Shown here in pieces: positions 19,601 through 29,889 of a stretch of DNA of 64,000 nucleotides. Made by a program: the position numbers and the translations under genes. Each line of letters begins with the position of its first letter. The first letter of the stretch is position 1. The DNA is from Pectinophora gossypiella (lineage: Eukaryota; Arthropoda; Insecta; Lepidoptera; Gelechiidae): NCBI RefSeq assembly GCF_024362695.1, contig NC_065426.1, forward strand, positions 10,942,236 to 11,006,235, in the 5' to 3' direction. The notes beneath the pieces are model-generated. The model saw only the letters and a program-made list of their open reading frames with translations. It did no database searches and was not told where the DNA came from.

Positions 19601-22600
19601 TCCAAAAATGTATGTGGTTACTTCAGATTGGAATGATATTTTTTCTTTTATTTTAGATGAAACCATACAGTCCGGAGATTTTGAGCATTCCAGAGGATTC
19701 GGAAGGAATACGTCCTGAGGCTATAGAAGCAATACTACAATCGCGTTTGGCGAAGGGTCTGAAGATGCCCAGATTGTTGTATACTATCCCCACTGGGAAC
19801 AATCCCACAGGGACCGTCCTCCCTGAGGACAGGCGGAGGAGGATATATGAGCTCGCTTGTGAATACGACTTCCTCATTCTTGAGGATGATCCGTATATGT
19901 TCTTGAGTTATAAAGAGGTAAGTGGTTCAAGTTCAATCGACTGAATGTTATAAATTTCTTCTAAGTAAAATTTTTACCAGCACACAGTTCATAATATCAA
20001 CACGGCTTACCACCTATCACGTCGGTCTAACAGAAGGTTTGATGAGGTGTGGGTACTGAACTGAACTGAGTAGTTCATCCTGTGACGGATGTACTTCTGG
20101 CTACCCCAATTGGGATATAGTCGTGAGCGTATGTTATGTAGAAGGGTCTGTGTCGAAGTCGCGAGTATTGGAAGGTTAAAGGGGCTTCATAGCATTTTTT
20201 CTGAAAATCAACATTGGTATTTCATATTTTTTGGTCCTCGATATTACGCACTTACGTTTATATGCGCAAATGTTAATAATGCTTTTTAGATGAATTCCGT
20301 GTGGCTTATTCAAGCCGGTGTGGTGTGCCCCCAGAGGCCAGTGCCGTCGTTCCTGTCGCTGGACGTGTGCGGGCGCGTGGTGCGCGTGGACTCTCTGTCC
20401 AAGCCGGTGGCGGCCGGGCTGCGCGCGGGCTGGGCGCAGGCGCCCGCGCCGCTGGCCGCGCGCCTGCTGCTGCACGCGCAGGCGCAGACGCTGCACCCGT
20501 GCGCGCTGGCGCAGGTGTGGGCTTTGGGACTGTGGACGACTCTCATCTCGTGCCCAGGAGAGCGCGAACCCTACTAAAATTGGGGGCATGGCGATAATCA
20601 ACGCTTTCTAATCCAATTCTTTGATCGTTTTTGAATCAATTCGTATATTTTTTTGTTTCTAATATAAAAACAATGTACCATTTTTTCCTCAGACGATCAT
20701 CTCTCGCTTGCTCTCCGACCTGCCCTCTCTCGCGGCCCACTTCCTCTCCGCGCGCTCGTTCTACAAGAATCGCCGCGACGCGTTGCACCGCGCGCTATGT
20801 CGCGCCGACGCGACACATGTCGCGGAGTGGACGCTGCCAGACGCCGGGCTGTTTCTCTGGCTGAAGGTGCGGGAGGTGGACGATGTTTATAGTATGGTGA
20901 GTGATTCATAATAATGCTCAATTGAGCTTCATCACGGGTTCCGGTTTGTAACGTTTTTTGTGTATGAGTAAATAAAAAACAACAGTTATGTAACATAACA
21001 TAAACTCACGACTATATTGGAATAGTCAAAAATACATAAATCACAAGATAAACTAAGTACCCACGCCTCAGCGAGCTTTCTGTTAGACCAACGACCAATA
21101 TTTTTTTAAAAAGAACGTCTAGGGCCCTGTGCCGAGGTTTTTGTTGCAGCTTCTTTTCCCCAGCTATACAGGTTGTGAGAAGCTGCAGTAGTTTTAGGCG
21201 GATGAGACGTATGTTATGTAAAAATTGACGATTCAAAGTGTAACTACGTTACCTACTGAATAAATATATTTTTGTTTTTGAATTTGAAAGTGCTAAGTGG
21301 TCGCCATCTACATTATAATGATCGACTCAACTCTATATAAAAAGAGCGTTAATTACTTAGCCTTAAGGCAGATGAATCAGAGTACAAAGAAGAAAAAATT
21401 GAAAAAAGCAGCCAGTGTTATTACCATTAAAGAAATATTCCCGCTTTGGGAATATTCGCACAGCACATCACTGATTCCGGTGAACATTAACACGTTAACA
21501 GTCCCCATATAATTATTTAATAATAATAATAAAAAATCGGAATTAGGAGCTCGGTGGCGCAGCGGTAAACGCGCACGGTCTGCGATTGTTGAAGTTAAGC
21601 AACTTTCGCAAAGGCCGGTCATAGGATGGGTGACCACAATAAAAAAAGTTTTCATCTCGAGCACCTCCGTGCTTCGGAAGGCACGTTAAGCCGTTGGTCC
21701 CGGCTGCATTAGCAGTCGTTAATAACCACCAATCCGCACTGGGCCCGCGTGATGGTTTAAGGCCCGATCTCCCTATCCATCCATAGGGAAGGCCCGTGCC
21801 CCAGCCGTGGGGACGTTAATGGGCTGATGATGATGATGAAGATGAATAAAAAATCGTTTATTACCTCCACAACATAATAGTAATAAGTTACATTTTGACT
21901 TATTTAACATAATATGTTTGTGGAGGCTGGAGCGTAAACTAGGTTACCCTGTACTATAGGCTCCAGGCCTCCACCTCCAGAATAAATATGGATACTAGGG
22001 AGTATGTTTCTGCATACAATAATTATGTTTAGCAAACTGAGCAATAAACGCGAAAAGAAAGAAAAAAGAATATTAATAAAAAAAAAACAGTTAGAGTTTA
22101 GGTAAAATAGACTATACAGTATTTATTTTTGACATCCTTGGAAGTCCTGCATATACTTCAATTTTATATGTTATTTTAGTTTATTAAAAAAGCTTAAAGC
22201 TTAATAAACAGGTATTTTTGGTTATTTGAGTACTTTTACTAAACCTTCAGTCACTTCAGTCTTCAAACAGGTGGACAGTAGCATTCATCAGACATTTACC
22301 TGGAATCCAAGTGGGTACGCGGTCGTTTCTTAGTGACCCATGTATGGGTCACGGACGTATGGAGCTAGTCCGTCAAGGCCCGTATACGGATCACTGGACT
22401 GTCAACGTGTTAAACCAAGTCTGAAGCCTTTTGGCAGCTTGAGGATTGGTGAATAAGTTGGATTGGCTAATACCTCCGAAGGCGAAGGTTGTCTGGAACA
22501 GATCGCTCTTAGCGATAAGGCCGTCTTTGCCCACGTCAGAATAAGTTTATCCTGTAAATGTCTTGTTTTGTGTACAATAAAGTGTTTTATTATTATGTGT

Positions 22601-23499
22601 GTCGTTTGCAGTAGTATTAGGCGGATGAGACGTTCGTTATGTAAAAATTGACGATTCAAAGTGTAACTATGTTACCTACTGAATAAAGATATTTTTGAAT
22701 TTGAATTTGAATTTGAATTCCATATCTCGGGCCTATGGAGTCCCGGACTTTTGGAAGGCGTGCGTGGGGCCGAAGCCGACATGGCCCCTTAAGACATTAT
22801 TATTATTATACATTTATACCTCAACGGCCTCTGTGGTCCAGTGATTAAGCGTTGGACTCACGATCCGGAGGCCCCGGGTTCGAATCCCGGTGGGGGCATA
22901 TCACAAAAATCACTTTGTGATCCCTAGTTTGGTTAGGACATTACAGGCTGATCACCTGATTGTCCGAAAGTAAGATGATCCGTGCTTCGGAAGGCACGTT
23001 AAGCCGTTGGTCCCGGTTACTATTTACTGATGTAAGTGAGTAATCGTTACGTGAGCCATGTCAGGGGCCTTTGGCGGCTCAATTATAACCCTGACACCAG
23101 GGTTGATGAGGTTGGTATTCTACCTCACAACCCACACTATAAGAAGAAGATTATTATACCTCCATCACCTCCAGTGGAGTAGTTTGGTGGATTACCTATG
23201 CTCCGTGTTCATTCCGGTTGATTGCGCCCAGCTGTGGTACGTATAAGTAGTAGATAGGTACTAACATACCTATTCTTGTCTTCCAGGTTTTCAACACCGC
23301 ATTCCAACGTGGCCTCATGTTGATTCCCGGTCATGCATTTTTGTATGACAGTGGCGCCCCCTCGCAGCACATCCGCCTAACGTTCAGCAAGGTGGCCATG
23401 AAGGACATGGAGGCAGCAGCGCGCACTCTGGTGGCCGTCATACGGGATGAACAACGGAACGCGGCGAGTAAGCGGTTGCATCGTTCCGCTACTACATAA
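13396..23499 (+). CDS. AADAT: Kynurenine/alpha-aminoadipate aminotransferase with two first exons
   Basis: This is a PLP-dependent fold-type I aminotransferase of the AADAT/KAT2 group, which transaminates kynurenine and 2-aminoadipate with 2-oxo acids. Common exons are 17117-17285, 18653-18839, 19657-19917, 20335-20514, 20693-20896 and 23287-23499. Either first exon 13396-13633 (483 aa total) or 14841-15096 (489 aa) joins in phase. Numbering from the second form: TNGAQQ phosphate-site region in the third exon, N253 in GNNPTG, D282 and Y284 in EDDPY, Schiff-base K314 in DSLSK, and substrate-carboxylate R449 in HIRLTFS. All are present. The human enzyme is about 425 residues; the extra length is N-terminal. 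The second form starts basic and acid-poor, as mitochondrial presequences do. Middle exons are very GC-rich, first exons very AT-rich. Confidence 0.9.
13735..13800 (+). repeat. SINE family B head fragment
   Basis: tRNA-like head (ttcgtggtccagtggtttga) only, cut off at the B-box. Confidence 0.6.
13850..14178 (-). repeat. SINE family B, full length
   Basis: The head with gggttcaaatccc is at 14105-14178 on the minus strand, and the tail begins at ttcttcttatatcgtgtgg. It separates the two alternative first exons. Confidence 0.8.
14794..14800 (+). promoter_or_regulatory. Possible TATA box of exon 1b
   Basis: TATAAAA lies 41 bases before the ATG at 14841. In an AT-rich region this may be chance. 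Confidence 0.25.
14841..15096 (+). CDS. AADAT: AADAT alternative first exon 1b, probable mitochondrial leader
   Basis: It encodes 85 residues plus one base and ends at gtaagt. The first 20 residues (MLVKFALRNANTKLIKRFLE) are basic with no acidic residue until position 20, as in mitochondrial targeting sequences. It ends ALTRLV, homologous to exon 1a. This is the better candidate for the main start because its family-like part is closer to human AADAT. Confidence 0.75.
15165..15365 (+). repeat. Degenerate LINE ORF2 C-terminus
   Basis: The frame starts MNERRLTKQI and continues VSGRIGRERL, a pattern I know from the C-terminal end of lepidopteran LINE reverse transcriptases. It immediately follows exon 1b but is not part of it. 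Confidence 0.6.
15478..15720 (-). repeat. Retroposon D, internally deleted
   Basis: Starts gacgtgacttattgtgggtt and jumps to cgccggcggggtcggtatcg of family D. Confidence 0.6.
15862..16065 (+). repeat. LINE ORF2 C-terminus, fragment
   Basis: Reads YQIGDVLRKGLIQSTLNRRA then CMKRLMNVEEARQVCRDRCK. A close copy is at 45140-45330. It ends in a gtatgtatgtatg tail. Confidence 0.65.
16066..16660. other. AT-rich intron, nothing recognised
   Basis: Poly-A/T-rich sequence with many stop codons in all frames. There is no coding, RNA or repeat signal that I can support. Confidence 0.5.
16690..17075 (-). repeat. Repeat Q plus LINE ORF2 tail
   Basis: 16690-16835 matches 41395-41590 (cacgtggttttcaggatttg). 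16850-17075 on the minus strand reads as a LINE ORF2 end (KEKVQVVSYQEVKDLAG), as at 38930-39120 and 47690-47895. Strand refers to the LINE part. Confidence 0.65.
17117..17285 (+). CDS. AADAT: AADAT second coding exon
   Basis: Acceptor ttcgcag, donor gtacgt. With one base from either first exon it reads TQLAYEAGGKMVSLAEGMPN then EEMFPF, matching the family's SLAGGLPNPNMFPF segment. Confidence 0.9.
17396..17552. mobile_element. Palindromic MITE K
   Basis: Arms gccacatcgaagcaattcat and its near-inverse at 17520-17545 enclose a copy of aaagcaatgttgcaatttga and its inverse. A second copy is at 46318-46478. No clear target duplication. Confidence 0.7.
17582..17806. mobile_element. Palindromic MITE E
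   Basis: Starts CAGGGTGTTAGTGACATCGT after TA, and ends in its inverse (cggtgtctctaacaccc). The arms meet around 17690. TA on the left fits a Tc1/mariner-type target. Confidence 0.75.
18001..18285 (-). repeat. SINE family B, full length
   Basis: Head at 18220-18285 with gggttcgattccc on the minus strand, core at 18115-18150, tail cacaacccacacgacagaag. Confidence 0.8.
18345..18480 (-). repeat. LINE 3' UTR family O
   Basis: Contains cactttattgcacc and ttgtcgcttaaagcgatttc, shared with 38690-38815 and 40030-40140. Confidence 0.6.
18653..18839 (+). CDS. AADAT: AADAT third coding exon
   Basis: Acceptor cccacag, donor gtgagt, phase 2 in and 0 out. It reads LPALLARLQEFQELVHRPPP..., IIVTNGAQQAVYQC, then PGDPVIISEYAYTGT. 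NGAQQ contributes to cofactor phosphate binding in the family. Confidence 0.9.
18870..19075 (+). repeat. Insect-wide repeat fragment
   Basis: Begins tactagcggctgcccgcgac and cttcgtccgcgtgga, a block common at the start of many insect LINE-derived repeats; a short (gt)n run follows. Confidence 0.45.
19082..19190 (+). repeat. SINE family A tail fragment
   Basis: Contains attggagcagcgtggtggag and ttgattgaggagaggcctgt; no head. Confidence 0.7.
19205..19340 (+). repeat. Repeat family P
   Basis: Shares ccgactaggagtcgaag with the minus strand of 49430-49560. Confidence 0.5.
19455..19560 (+). pseudogene. Shrunken duplicate of AADAT third coding exon
   Basis: The stretch reads SIIVTNCAIYQCLDLQQESG then YPAIISEYYTGACNA, clearly derived from the exon at 18653-18839. 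It has lost the first part of that exon, 9 bases in the NGAQQ region and 3 bases near the end, all without breaking frame. It is preceded by atatag and followed by a perfect gtgagt donor. Spliced from the second coding exon it would stay in phase at both ends. The GAQQ residues are gone, so a product would probably be inactive. It may be a dead exon or a rarely used alternative. Confidence 0.75.
19657..19917 (+). CDS. AADAT: AADAT fourth coding exon
   Basis: Acceptor ttttag, donor gtaagt. It encodes 87 residues, including LLYTIPTGNNPTG and FLILEDDPYMF, which hold N253, D282 and Y284. Confidence 0.92.
19978..20130 (+). repeat. Repeat family I
   Basis: Contains ggtctaacagaaggtttgat and ccaattgggatatagtcgtg, shared with 30622-30745. 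Confidence 0.65.
20335..20514 (+). CDS. AADAT: AADAT fifth coding exon, PLP lysine
   Basis: Acceptor cccccag, donor gtgtgg. It encodes RVVRVDSLSKPVAAGLRAGW, with the Schiff-base Lys in SLSK, and ends TLHPCALAQ. The exon is extremely GC-rich. Confidence 0.92.
20693..20896 (+). CDS. AADAT: AADAT sixth coding exon
   Basis: Acceptor cctcag, donor gtgagt. It encodes 68 residues, from TIISRLLSDL to the small-domain WTLPDAGLFLWLKV. Confidence 0.92.
21003..21290. repeat. Repeat I (minus) next to repeat F (plus)
   Basis: 21003-21095 is a minus-strand family I piece. 21105-21290 is repeat F, from ggccctgtgccgaggttttt to the ctgaataaatat tail, read on the plus strand. Confidence 0.6.
21546..21845 (+). 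mobile_element. SINE family C, full length
   Basis: Head gagctcggtggcgcagcggt, B-box-like ggtcataggatgggtga, the core shared with A and B at 21668, and tail ggggacgttaatgggctgat ending in a (gat)n run. Confidence 0.8.
22460..22715 (+). repeat. LINE 3' ends O and F in tandem
   Basis: 22460-22595 is family O (cttagcgataaggccg, gtacaataaagtgtttta). 22600-22715 is repeat F with a (gaattt)n tail. Confidence 0.65.
22825..23152 (+). mobile_element. SINE family B, well preserved
   Basis: Head gcctctgtggtccagtgatt, B-box gggttcgaatccc, core at 22981, tail caacccacactataagaaga. Best reference copy in the window with 53439-53745. Confidence 0.85.
23287..23499 (+). CDS. AADAT: AADAT terminal coding exon
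   Basis: Acceptor cttccag. It encodes VFNTAFQRGLMLIPGHAFLY then HIRLTFS (substrate Arg), a helix with VAVIRDEQ, and a stop at 23497-23499. Confidence 0.92.
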   Translation, partial: VFNTAFQRGLMLIPGHAFLYDSGAPSQHIRLTFSKVAMKDMEAAARTLVAVIRDEQRNAASKRLHRSATT

Positions 23500-23917
23500 T
23501 AGATGGCGCTGTACGGTAATACTTTTAAGAAGTAAGTTTAAATTGTACTTATCATATAAAAAAACATTTATATATTTTTTTGTAAAATATTAGAATTTGG
23601 TATATATGACCAGGTTTATTGCATTGGACTAGTAAAATTATAATTTTGGAACTACCATGTAGTGAGTAGTATTTCTACTCGACACTAGATGGCGCTAGTG
23701 ACAATTTAAATACGCTGTTTGAATGGTACGTTTAAAAGTATATACGTCGAGATTATATTTGAAAGTTCCGAAGGTTAACATGTATTTTGTAAGTATAATA
23801 TTTTAACTGAAATGTAATATTCTATTTATTTATAGTTTAATGTGAATTTTTATACACGTAGCACTATTATGTAAGTATTTTATGTTACAGTACTAAGTAC
23901 CTATTTACTCTCTGTTG

Positions 23918-23923
23918 AATAAA
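23918..23923 (+). terminator. Poly(A) signal of AADAT
   Basis: AATAAA lies about 420 bases after the stop; the intervening 3' UTR is AT-rich and repeat-free. Confidence 0.7.
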
Positions 23924-24059
23924 AGTCAAGACTTATTTAAAATTGTTATAGGTACCTACCTATTTCAAATTCCTGAACAATACCTACCTACGTTTCATTA
24001 CTAGGCTGCTATATGGACTCTCATTGCAGATTCAACTCCAGACCAGGCCTAAACCAATA

Positions 24060-24490
24060 ATATTAGTAGCCTCTGTGATCCCACTGTTGGGCAAAGGCCT
24101 CCCCCATGTCTTTCCAAGTATCCCGGTTCTGTGTGAGCTCTATCCAGTCTAAACCAATGATTTTCAAATTTGTTTTCGAATTCATGTTTGGATGTAAGTG
24201 ATCTTCATGTGATTGGCGGTGAAGGAAAACATCGTGAGGAAACCCACATATTATGCGAGAAATATGTTGTCGGCCTACCTATGTGACATAATGTAACTGA
24301 GGTGGTCTCTTCGGAAAGTCAGGCAGGCAGTTGCTAAAAAACTGAACCTGTCAAATCTTCTTAGGTAAGTTAGAAGACGCTAGGGTGAGATAGGATAAGA
24401 TATTTATTGCACTCCTGATGTTATTACAGAGGTCATAAAAGTAGAGGAAAGTACAAACAGGAACCCTGTAAGGGCAACAACCTAAAATTA
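24060..24490. repeat. LINE-tail, SINE L and LINE 3' UTR O fragments
   Basis: 24060-24145 resembles a LINE end (ctgttgggcaaaggcctccc). 24150-24370 is SINE L body on the plus strand. 24390-24490 is family O on the minus strand. Confidence 0.5.
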
Positions 24491-24892
24491 TACACAAAAA
24501 AAAAACGAAGAATAAAAATAATAAAGCGTAAATTTACAATAATCAGTATCTCAATGATTCGTTAAAAAACTCATGCAGCGTATAGAATGCTGTATGTGTT
24601 TTAGAGGATGATGATGATGATTCATGGTGATCGTGCTCTGCTCACCCAAATAGTGTTTACAGGTGTGAAGTTTATGTCTACAATAATAAGAAATGAATTC
24701 GCAGTAATGAGTAATATCGTCGGGACTGCCCTTAAGCTCTGAGTTACCGATTGATTCCTTCGGTACAGAGTAGACTTCGTTTTTTGTGAGTGAAATGTGT
24801 TAAATAAATAAATCTATATAAGATTACCCGTCCATATACCCTCTAAGGGTAAGCAAAGCAGAGTATACAAATGTCAAAGTCAAATTTCATCA

Positions 24893-25110
24893 TCATCAGC
24901 CCATTAACGTCCCCACTGCTGGGGCACGGGCCTTCCCTATAGGATAGGGAGATCGGGCCTTAAATCACCAAGCGGGCCCAGTGCGGATTGAGGAGCTCGA
25001 AATGAAAACTTTTTTTTGTGGTCACCCATCCTATGACCGGCCTTTGCGAAAGTTGCTTTACTTCAACAATCGCAGACCGAGCGCGTTTACCGCTGCGCCA
25101 CCGAGCTCTT
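24893..25110 (-). repeat. SINE family C
   Basis: Minus strand runs from gagctcggtggcgcagcggt (right) to the (gat)n tail (left). The shared core is missing through an internal deletion. Confidence 0.75.
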
Positions 25111-25114
25111 CTTA

Positions 25115-25920
25115 TAACGTTTAGTAAAAAGTATCTCATTTGAGTAAATAGAAAGTATGTAATATTGAAGTTCTAACATGGATGATAATTAACTCTGTGG
25201 CGAGACTATTTACAGCCTGTATAAGTATAGTTACCTATATATTTCATTATCAGAGAATATGTACCTATATAACCTCCGCAGCCTACAGTTTTCTAACGTC
25301 TAGCCCAGAAAAAGCAATTTTCATACTAACTTCGGACATTTTTACTAACCACAAGACTACTTCGACCTTTCAAACTTCAGAGCAATAAAATTAATTCCTC
25401 AATTTATCCGACACTAATTAACAATCGCGGAGTCTCTGTCCTCTCACTACTCTATGCCTCCTTCCTCATTACGATCAAAGAGTTGTTTTATTCCACGAGT
25501 TAGCATGCTATTTCCCATCCTACCTCCCATCTACTCTTCACACTCCAATCTAAACTTTAATACCTCTTCTTAAAACCTTATTTCGCATCTTGTATTTCAA
25601 AAGCAAAACCTGGCGCGTTATCTTTGCATCAACGGTTCAAAAAGTGACTTTAAAGTGTGCTGTTAGAACTGTTTTTGGAGTGTGCTGTTGCAGCATAGAG
25701 TAATGATGGTGCTTAGTGCAGAGATTGCAAGGAATTAAGGAAATAAGCGTTGTAATTGGCTGCCGAGTTGATATTGGTTGTCTGTTTGTTGATTGCTCTG
25801 TGAGCGGAGATCATTTCGAAGGTAATGGATGTGACGTTATTGGTTTGGTAATGTTGTTGGGAGTAGGTTGATTAGTTTGTACATATATGCGTGTTTAGGG
25901 AATGTGATAAAATAATAAAA
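25115..25920. other. Unannotated stretch
   Basis: No coding, RNA or repeat signal that I can support; ordinary AT-rich sequence with short pyrimidine-rich runs. Confidence 0.5.
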
Positions 25921-25993
25921 CTATCTATAAACGTGCCACTGCTGGGCACACGCATGTGCTACACATAATACTTTAGGTACCTGTTTCATTATA

Positions 25994-26407
25994 CAGGATG
26001 TTAGTGACATCGTAACGAAAACTTTGAGGGATGACTCAGACCATGATTCTGAGTTGATACAAGTGGAATTTTCCGTCGCACAAGTATGGAACTGAAAATA
26101 ATTTAAAACAACTAAAAAAAATTTCATAAATTTTCCGGTAGGAAATTTCACTTGATATCAACTCAGAATCATGGTCTGAACCATCCCCCTCAGTATTCGT
26201 TACGTTGTCACTGATACCCATACCTACTTGTATTGTGTATGTACTTGTATGGGGTGTAAGTGACATCGTAACGAATACTAAGAGGGTTAATTCAGCTCAT
26301 TATTCTGAGTTAATATCAAGTGGAACTTTCCATCGCAAAAGTATAGAATTGAAAATAATTAAAATAAAACTTTAAAAAATCATGAACTTTGTCACTAACA
26401 CCCTGTA
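25994..26407. repeat. Two MITE E copies
   Basis: 25994-26220 is nearly full length. 26252-26407 has a complete left arm and only the last 20 or so bases of the right arm (gtcactaacaccctgtat). Confidence 0.7.
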
Positions 26408-26409
26408 TA

Positions 26410-27610
26410 TTCAATATTCTTTATTTGCATACTATGATGGTGTACAAGTTTGTAAGTTACATATGAGTTTCACATCACAGACCATTTCGGGCACAACAAA
26501 ATAGACGTTTCAACACGCCTGTATCCCCGAAGAGGTAATTCATTTCTAATTTTAATCAAAAACAGGTGTAACATTCATTATACTTATACGTATAATGAGT
26601 TCCTACCATGATCCAACTATTGATAGCTCTGCATATTAAAATACTGATTACCAGCCCTCGATAAACTTTATATAGGCTTTGACGAATAAACGCAGCGAAT
26701 GTCTACGTAGATAGCCATATTAATCGCAGTCATCGATATATATCGCGCCGCGCGAGTCCCAGCTGAGGACAAAAATATTACGAAAGTCTATGTCTGAGCT
26801 TGAGCCGTTCTATTATTATATAAAACAGATAAGCGTCGGTCTCATCCAATAATCTCTGTGTAATATATCCGCTTCCTGCCATCACTCCCTCTAATCCGTA
26901 TCATTTTTTCACACTTACCCAGACTTTGTCATCTTTTGAAGTGGTATTGTGGTTTTGCGCAAATCTGAAGCACGTAGATGTTTACACCTTTGGGCGCACA
27001 CCGCGATGTTTTCTATGAGTTTTTTTCTTAACAATATGTATAGAAATCGAGAGTAATGCTTTGTGAGAAGGACTTTCGGTTTCGTTAGAACCGATCTTAA
27101 GAAGGATAATCTGTTTGTTTGGTCTGCACGCGTTAGCTTGTACTGTGACAATTATGTTTATTTTCAAAACATGTATTTGAGATTCGAGATTGAGACTTTT
27201 TTGAAACACTATTGTTTGCATCACAAATACACTATTTCTTTTTTATTATTCTTATAAACAATTGCAAAGTACATTATCATGTTTAGTACAGTACATCACA
27301 AAATTAAAAAGTTTTATCGTGCACTGTAGATTCGTCGATTATAATAGGTAACAGATTAACAAATTATAACAATAACAAGATGAGGTACACAAAGATATGG
27401 TCAAACACGTATAAATCATAATCGCACCGTTCGTTCTTGCAGATGTGTGTATGTATGTGTGTGTGAGAGTGTCTTAATACGTATTCTGAAGTGTACTGAA
27501 TATACTGTCAACCATTTTTAATTTTGGCGCGGATCCAAAGAGTGTATGATGACCATGATTTTTTTTTGTGACTTTTAAGTTATTCTAAACTTTGGCGATG
27601 GAAAATTCTA
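26410..27610. other. Mostly unique sequence, no gene seen
   Basis: One short GC-richer island near 26745-26770 (cgcgccgcgcgag). Nothing else coding or repetitive recognised. Confidence 0.45.
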
Positions 27611-27612
27611 TT

Positions 27613-28015
27613 TATTTACTTATTTAATAATTTATTGTACACAGGATAACGCAGAAACACGATATGAAAACATGAGGGGAGTATAAAAGGCATAAATTAT
27701 TTCTAACAGAAATTTCTTCCAGTAGGCCTGTTTTAAGCAAATAATGAGCCCAAACCTTAGTATTCGTCACGATGTCACTTATACCACGTACGGTCACAAG
27801 TACTAATATGTATACACTTTGCAACCATGTCACATTAACTTTTTTGACAATTTAAACCGTAAGCCTCATTAAATATCAAATATGATAGTGCGACAGGGTT
27901 CTAAAGTGGGTACATGAAATTGCTCATCTGTACAAGTTAGTGGCATCGTAACGAATACTGATGGGGATGATTCAGATTATGATTCTGAGTTGATATCAAG
28001 TGGAATTTTTAAAAA
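27613..28015. repeat. Repeat fragments O, N and E
   Basis: 27613-27760 is family O (minus), 27780-27930 family N (accatgtcacattaac), and 27938-28012 half of a MITE E. Confidence 0.55.
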
Positions 28016-28369
28016 TATCCTGTATTAAATACTTAAATATTATAAATAATATTAAGTTAAAATATATAATACATAGTCGTTGCCAATCAAAGAAACAGAT
28101 TGCAACAGAATATGCTGATGAAGATGGAACGACTTCCACGGGGTGGCTGGTGGAAATTGCTTACTAACTGCATTAACGATATTCATTGTATGGCTGTCGG
28201 CCGATGTGGTGGTTTGAACTGAAGCGGCCAGCGGGTTTCTGAAGCTTTCACTACTTGGCCGGACTAATGGGGAGCGCTGAAGGACGAATAGACATTGGTC
28301 ACAGCTAGATAAACTCACGCTCGTTATTCATAATGGGGTGGGTAGAGCCACAAATATTCAGAAAACAAT

Positions 28370-28700
28370 TCTTCTTCTTCTATCATGTGGGTTGTGAGGT
28401 GGAGTACCAACCACATCAACCCTGGTGTCAAGGTTACTATTGAGCCCTCAATGGCCCCAGCCATGGCTCATGTAACAACTACTTACTTACATCAGTAAGT
28501 GGTAACCGGGACCAACGGCTTAACGTGCCTTCCGAAGCACGGATCATCTTACTTTCGGACAATCTGGTGATCAGCCAGCAATGTCCTAACCAATCTAGGG
28601 ATCACAAAGTATTTTTTGTGATATGTCCCTACCGGGAATCGAAGAGAGAGACCTCCGGATCGTAAGCCCAACGCTCAACCACTGGACCACAGAAGTCATT
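28370..28700 (-). repeat. SINE family B, full length
   Basis: The head at 28640-28700 is damaged around the B-box (cgaagagagagacc); core and tail are intact. Confidence 0.75.
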
Positions 28701-28719
28701 AATCAATCAAAATCATTTA

Positions 28720-29062
28720 CATACATACATACATAAACAGCCTATATACGTCCCACTGCTGCCTACATGCCTCCCCTCAATCAACCGGAGGGGGTATGGA
28801 GCATACTCCACCACGCTGTTCCAATGCGGGTTGGTGGAGGTGTTTTTACGGCTAATAGCCGGGACCAACGGCTTAACGTGCCCTCCGAAGCACGGAATCG
28901 TCTTACTTTTTCGGACAATCAGGTGTTATAAGCCTGAAAAGTCTTTACCCAACAAATCCTTACCAAACAAAGTGATTTCGACAATGTCCCCATCGGGATC
29001 GAACCCGGACCTCCAGATCGTGAGCCTAACGCTCTAACCACTGTGCCACGGAGGTTGTTTAT
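28720..29062 (-). mobile_element. SINE family A with 13 bp duplication
   Basis: TCAAAATCATTTA flanks it at 28707-28719 and 29063-29075. Head at right, catacatacat-rich tail at left. It landed in the 3' end of a LINE (family H). Confidence 0.85.
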
Positions 29063-29075
29063 TCAAAATCATTTA

Positions 29076-29350
29076 TTCAACGTAATTATCATGGATAAGC
29101 TAGTTCATCTACGGATCTACGATATTTCGCAAGGTGTTATGGCTGAAGAGAAGAAATGACAAGAAACTGCAACAGCAACACATCTATATTGCAATGAGGA
29201 TAGACATTACAAGTTATTTAATAACTAGAGGAACACATTCAATACCAGACATTTTAATCATTTAGGTAATCATTAATCTTATAATAAGCTTTTTTACATA
29301 AAGTAAGCTTCACATTAGCTTTAAATTTATTTTCTGACAAATTTTTTTCA
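29076..29350 (-). repeat. LINE family H, 3' end
   Basis: Minus strand contains cataacaccttgcgaaat and gcttattataagat. The same sequence occurs inverted at 30090-30370. Confidence 0.7.
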
Positions 29351-29384
29351 TTGATTTCGCAAGGTGTTATAAGGGTCTTTTTTA

Positions 29385-29700
29385 ATATCATAATGGTGCT
29401 AATTCCTGTAAATACCATCTAATTTTATTTTAAGTTATATCTGTCATTTTCTTATCCGCCGAAAAGGAAAGGGACGGGTAATCGACAAGCATAAAATTTA
29501 TGGAACACACGTCAATTTTAAGCACAAATCTAAAACAACCGTCTAAAAATTCGCCCGGGTTATTCATTTATTTACTCATTCTTCCTAAAATTAAGAGCTG
29601 TCAATCATCCGTCCCTTTCCTTTTCGGCGGATAAGAAAATGACAGGTATAACTTAAAGTAAAATTAAGAGATGTCTGCAGGAATCGGGGCCATTATTGTC
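29385..29700. mobile_element. Palindromic element G
   Basis: Arms of about 100 bp face each other: gtcattttcttatccgccga at 29440 and its inverse near 29640. Part of one arm recurs at 4326 and 11350. Confidence 0.65.
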
Positions 29701-29889
29701 GTAAGTTTATAGATTGCGCCACAAGTGGATTCCATAGGATGCTGAAAACTCCGTTTCTTTATTACATCCGTCAAATATTAGCTCGCACGACTGCGGCCGT
29801 AATGAAATACGCGACAACCTGGATATTGCATGTAATATTCTATTTACTTATCGTAGTGTACATATTTATGTTATGAATATGAAATAGTT

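Noticed and set aside
20176..20601. Minus-strand and alternate-frame ORFs over AADAT exon 20335-20514
   Set aside because: High GC content keeps several frames open; only one encodes the conserved DSLSK lysine motif and fits the splice phases.
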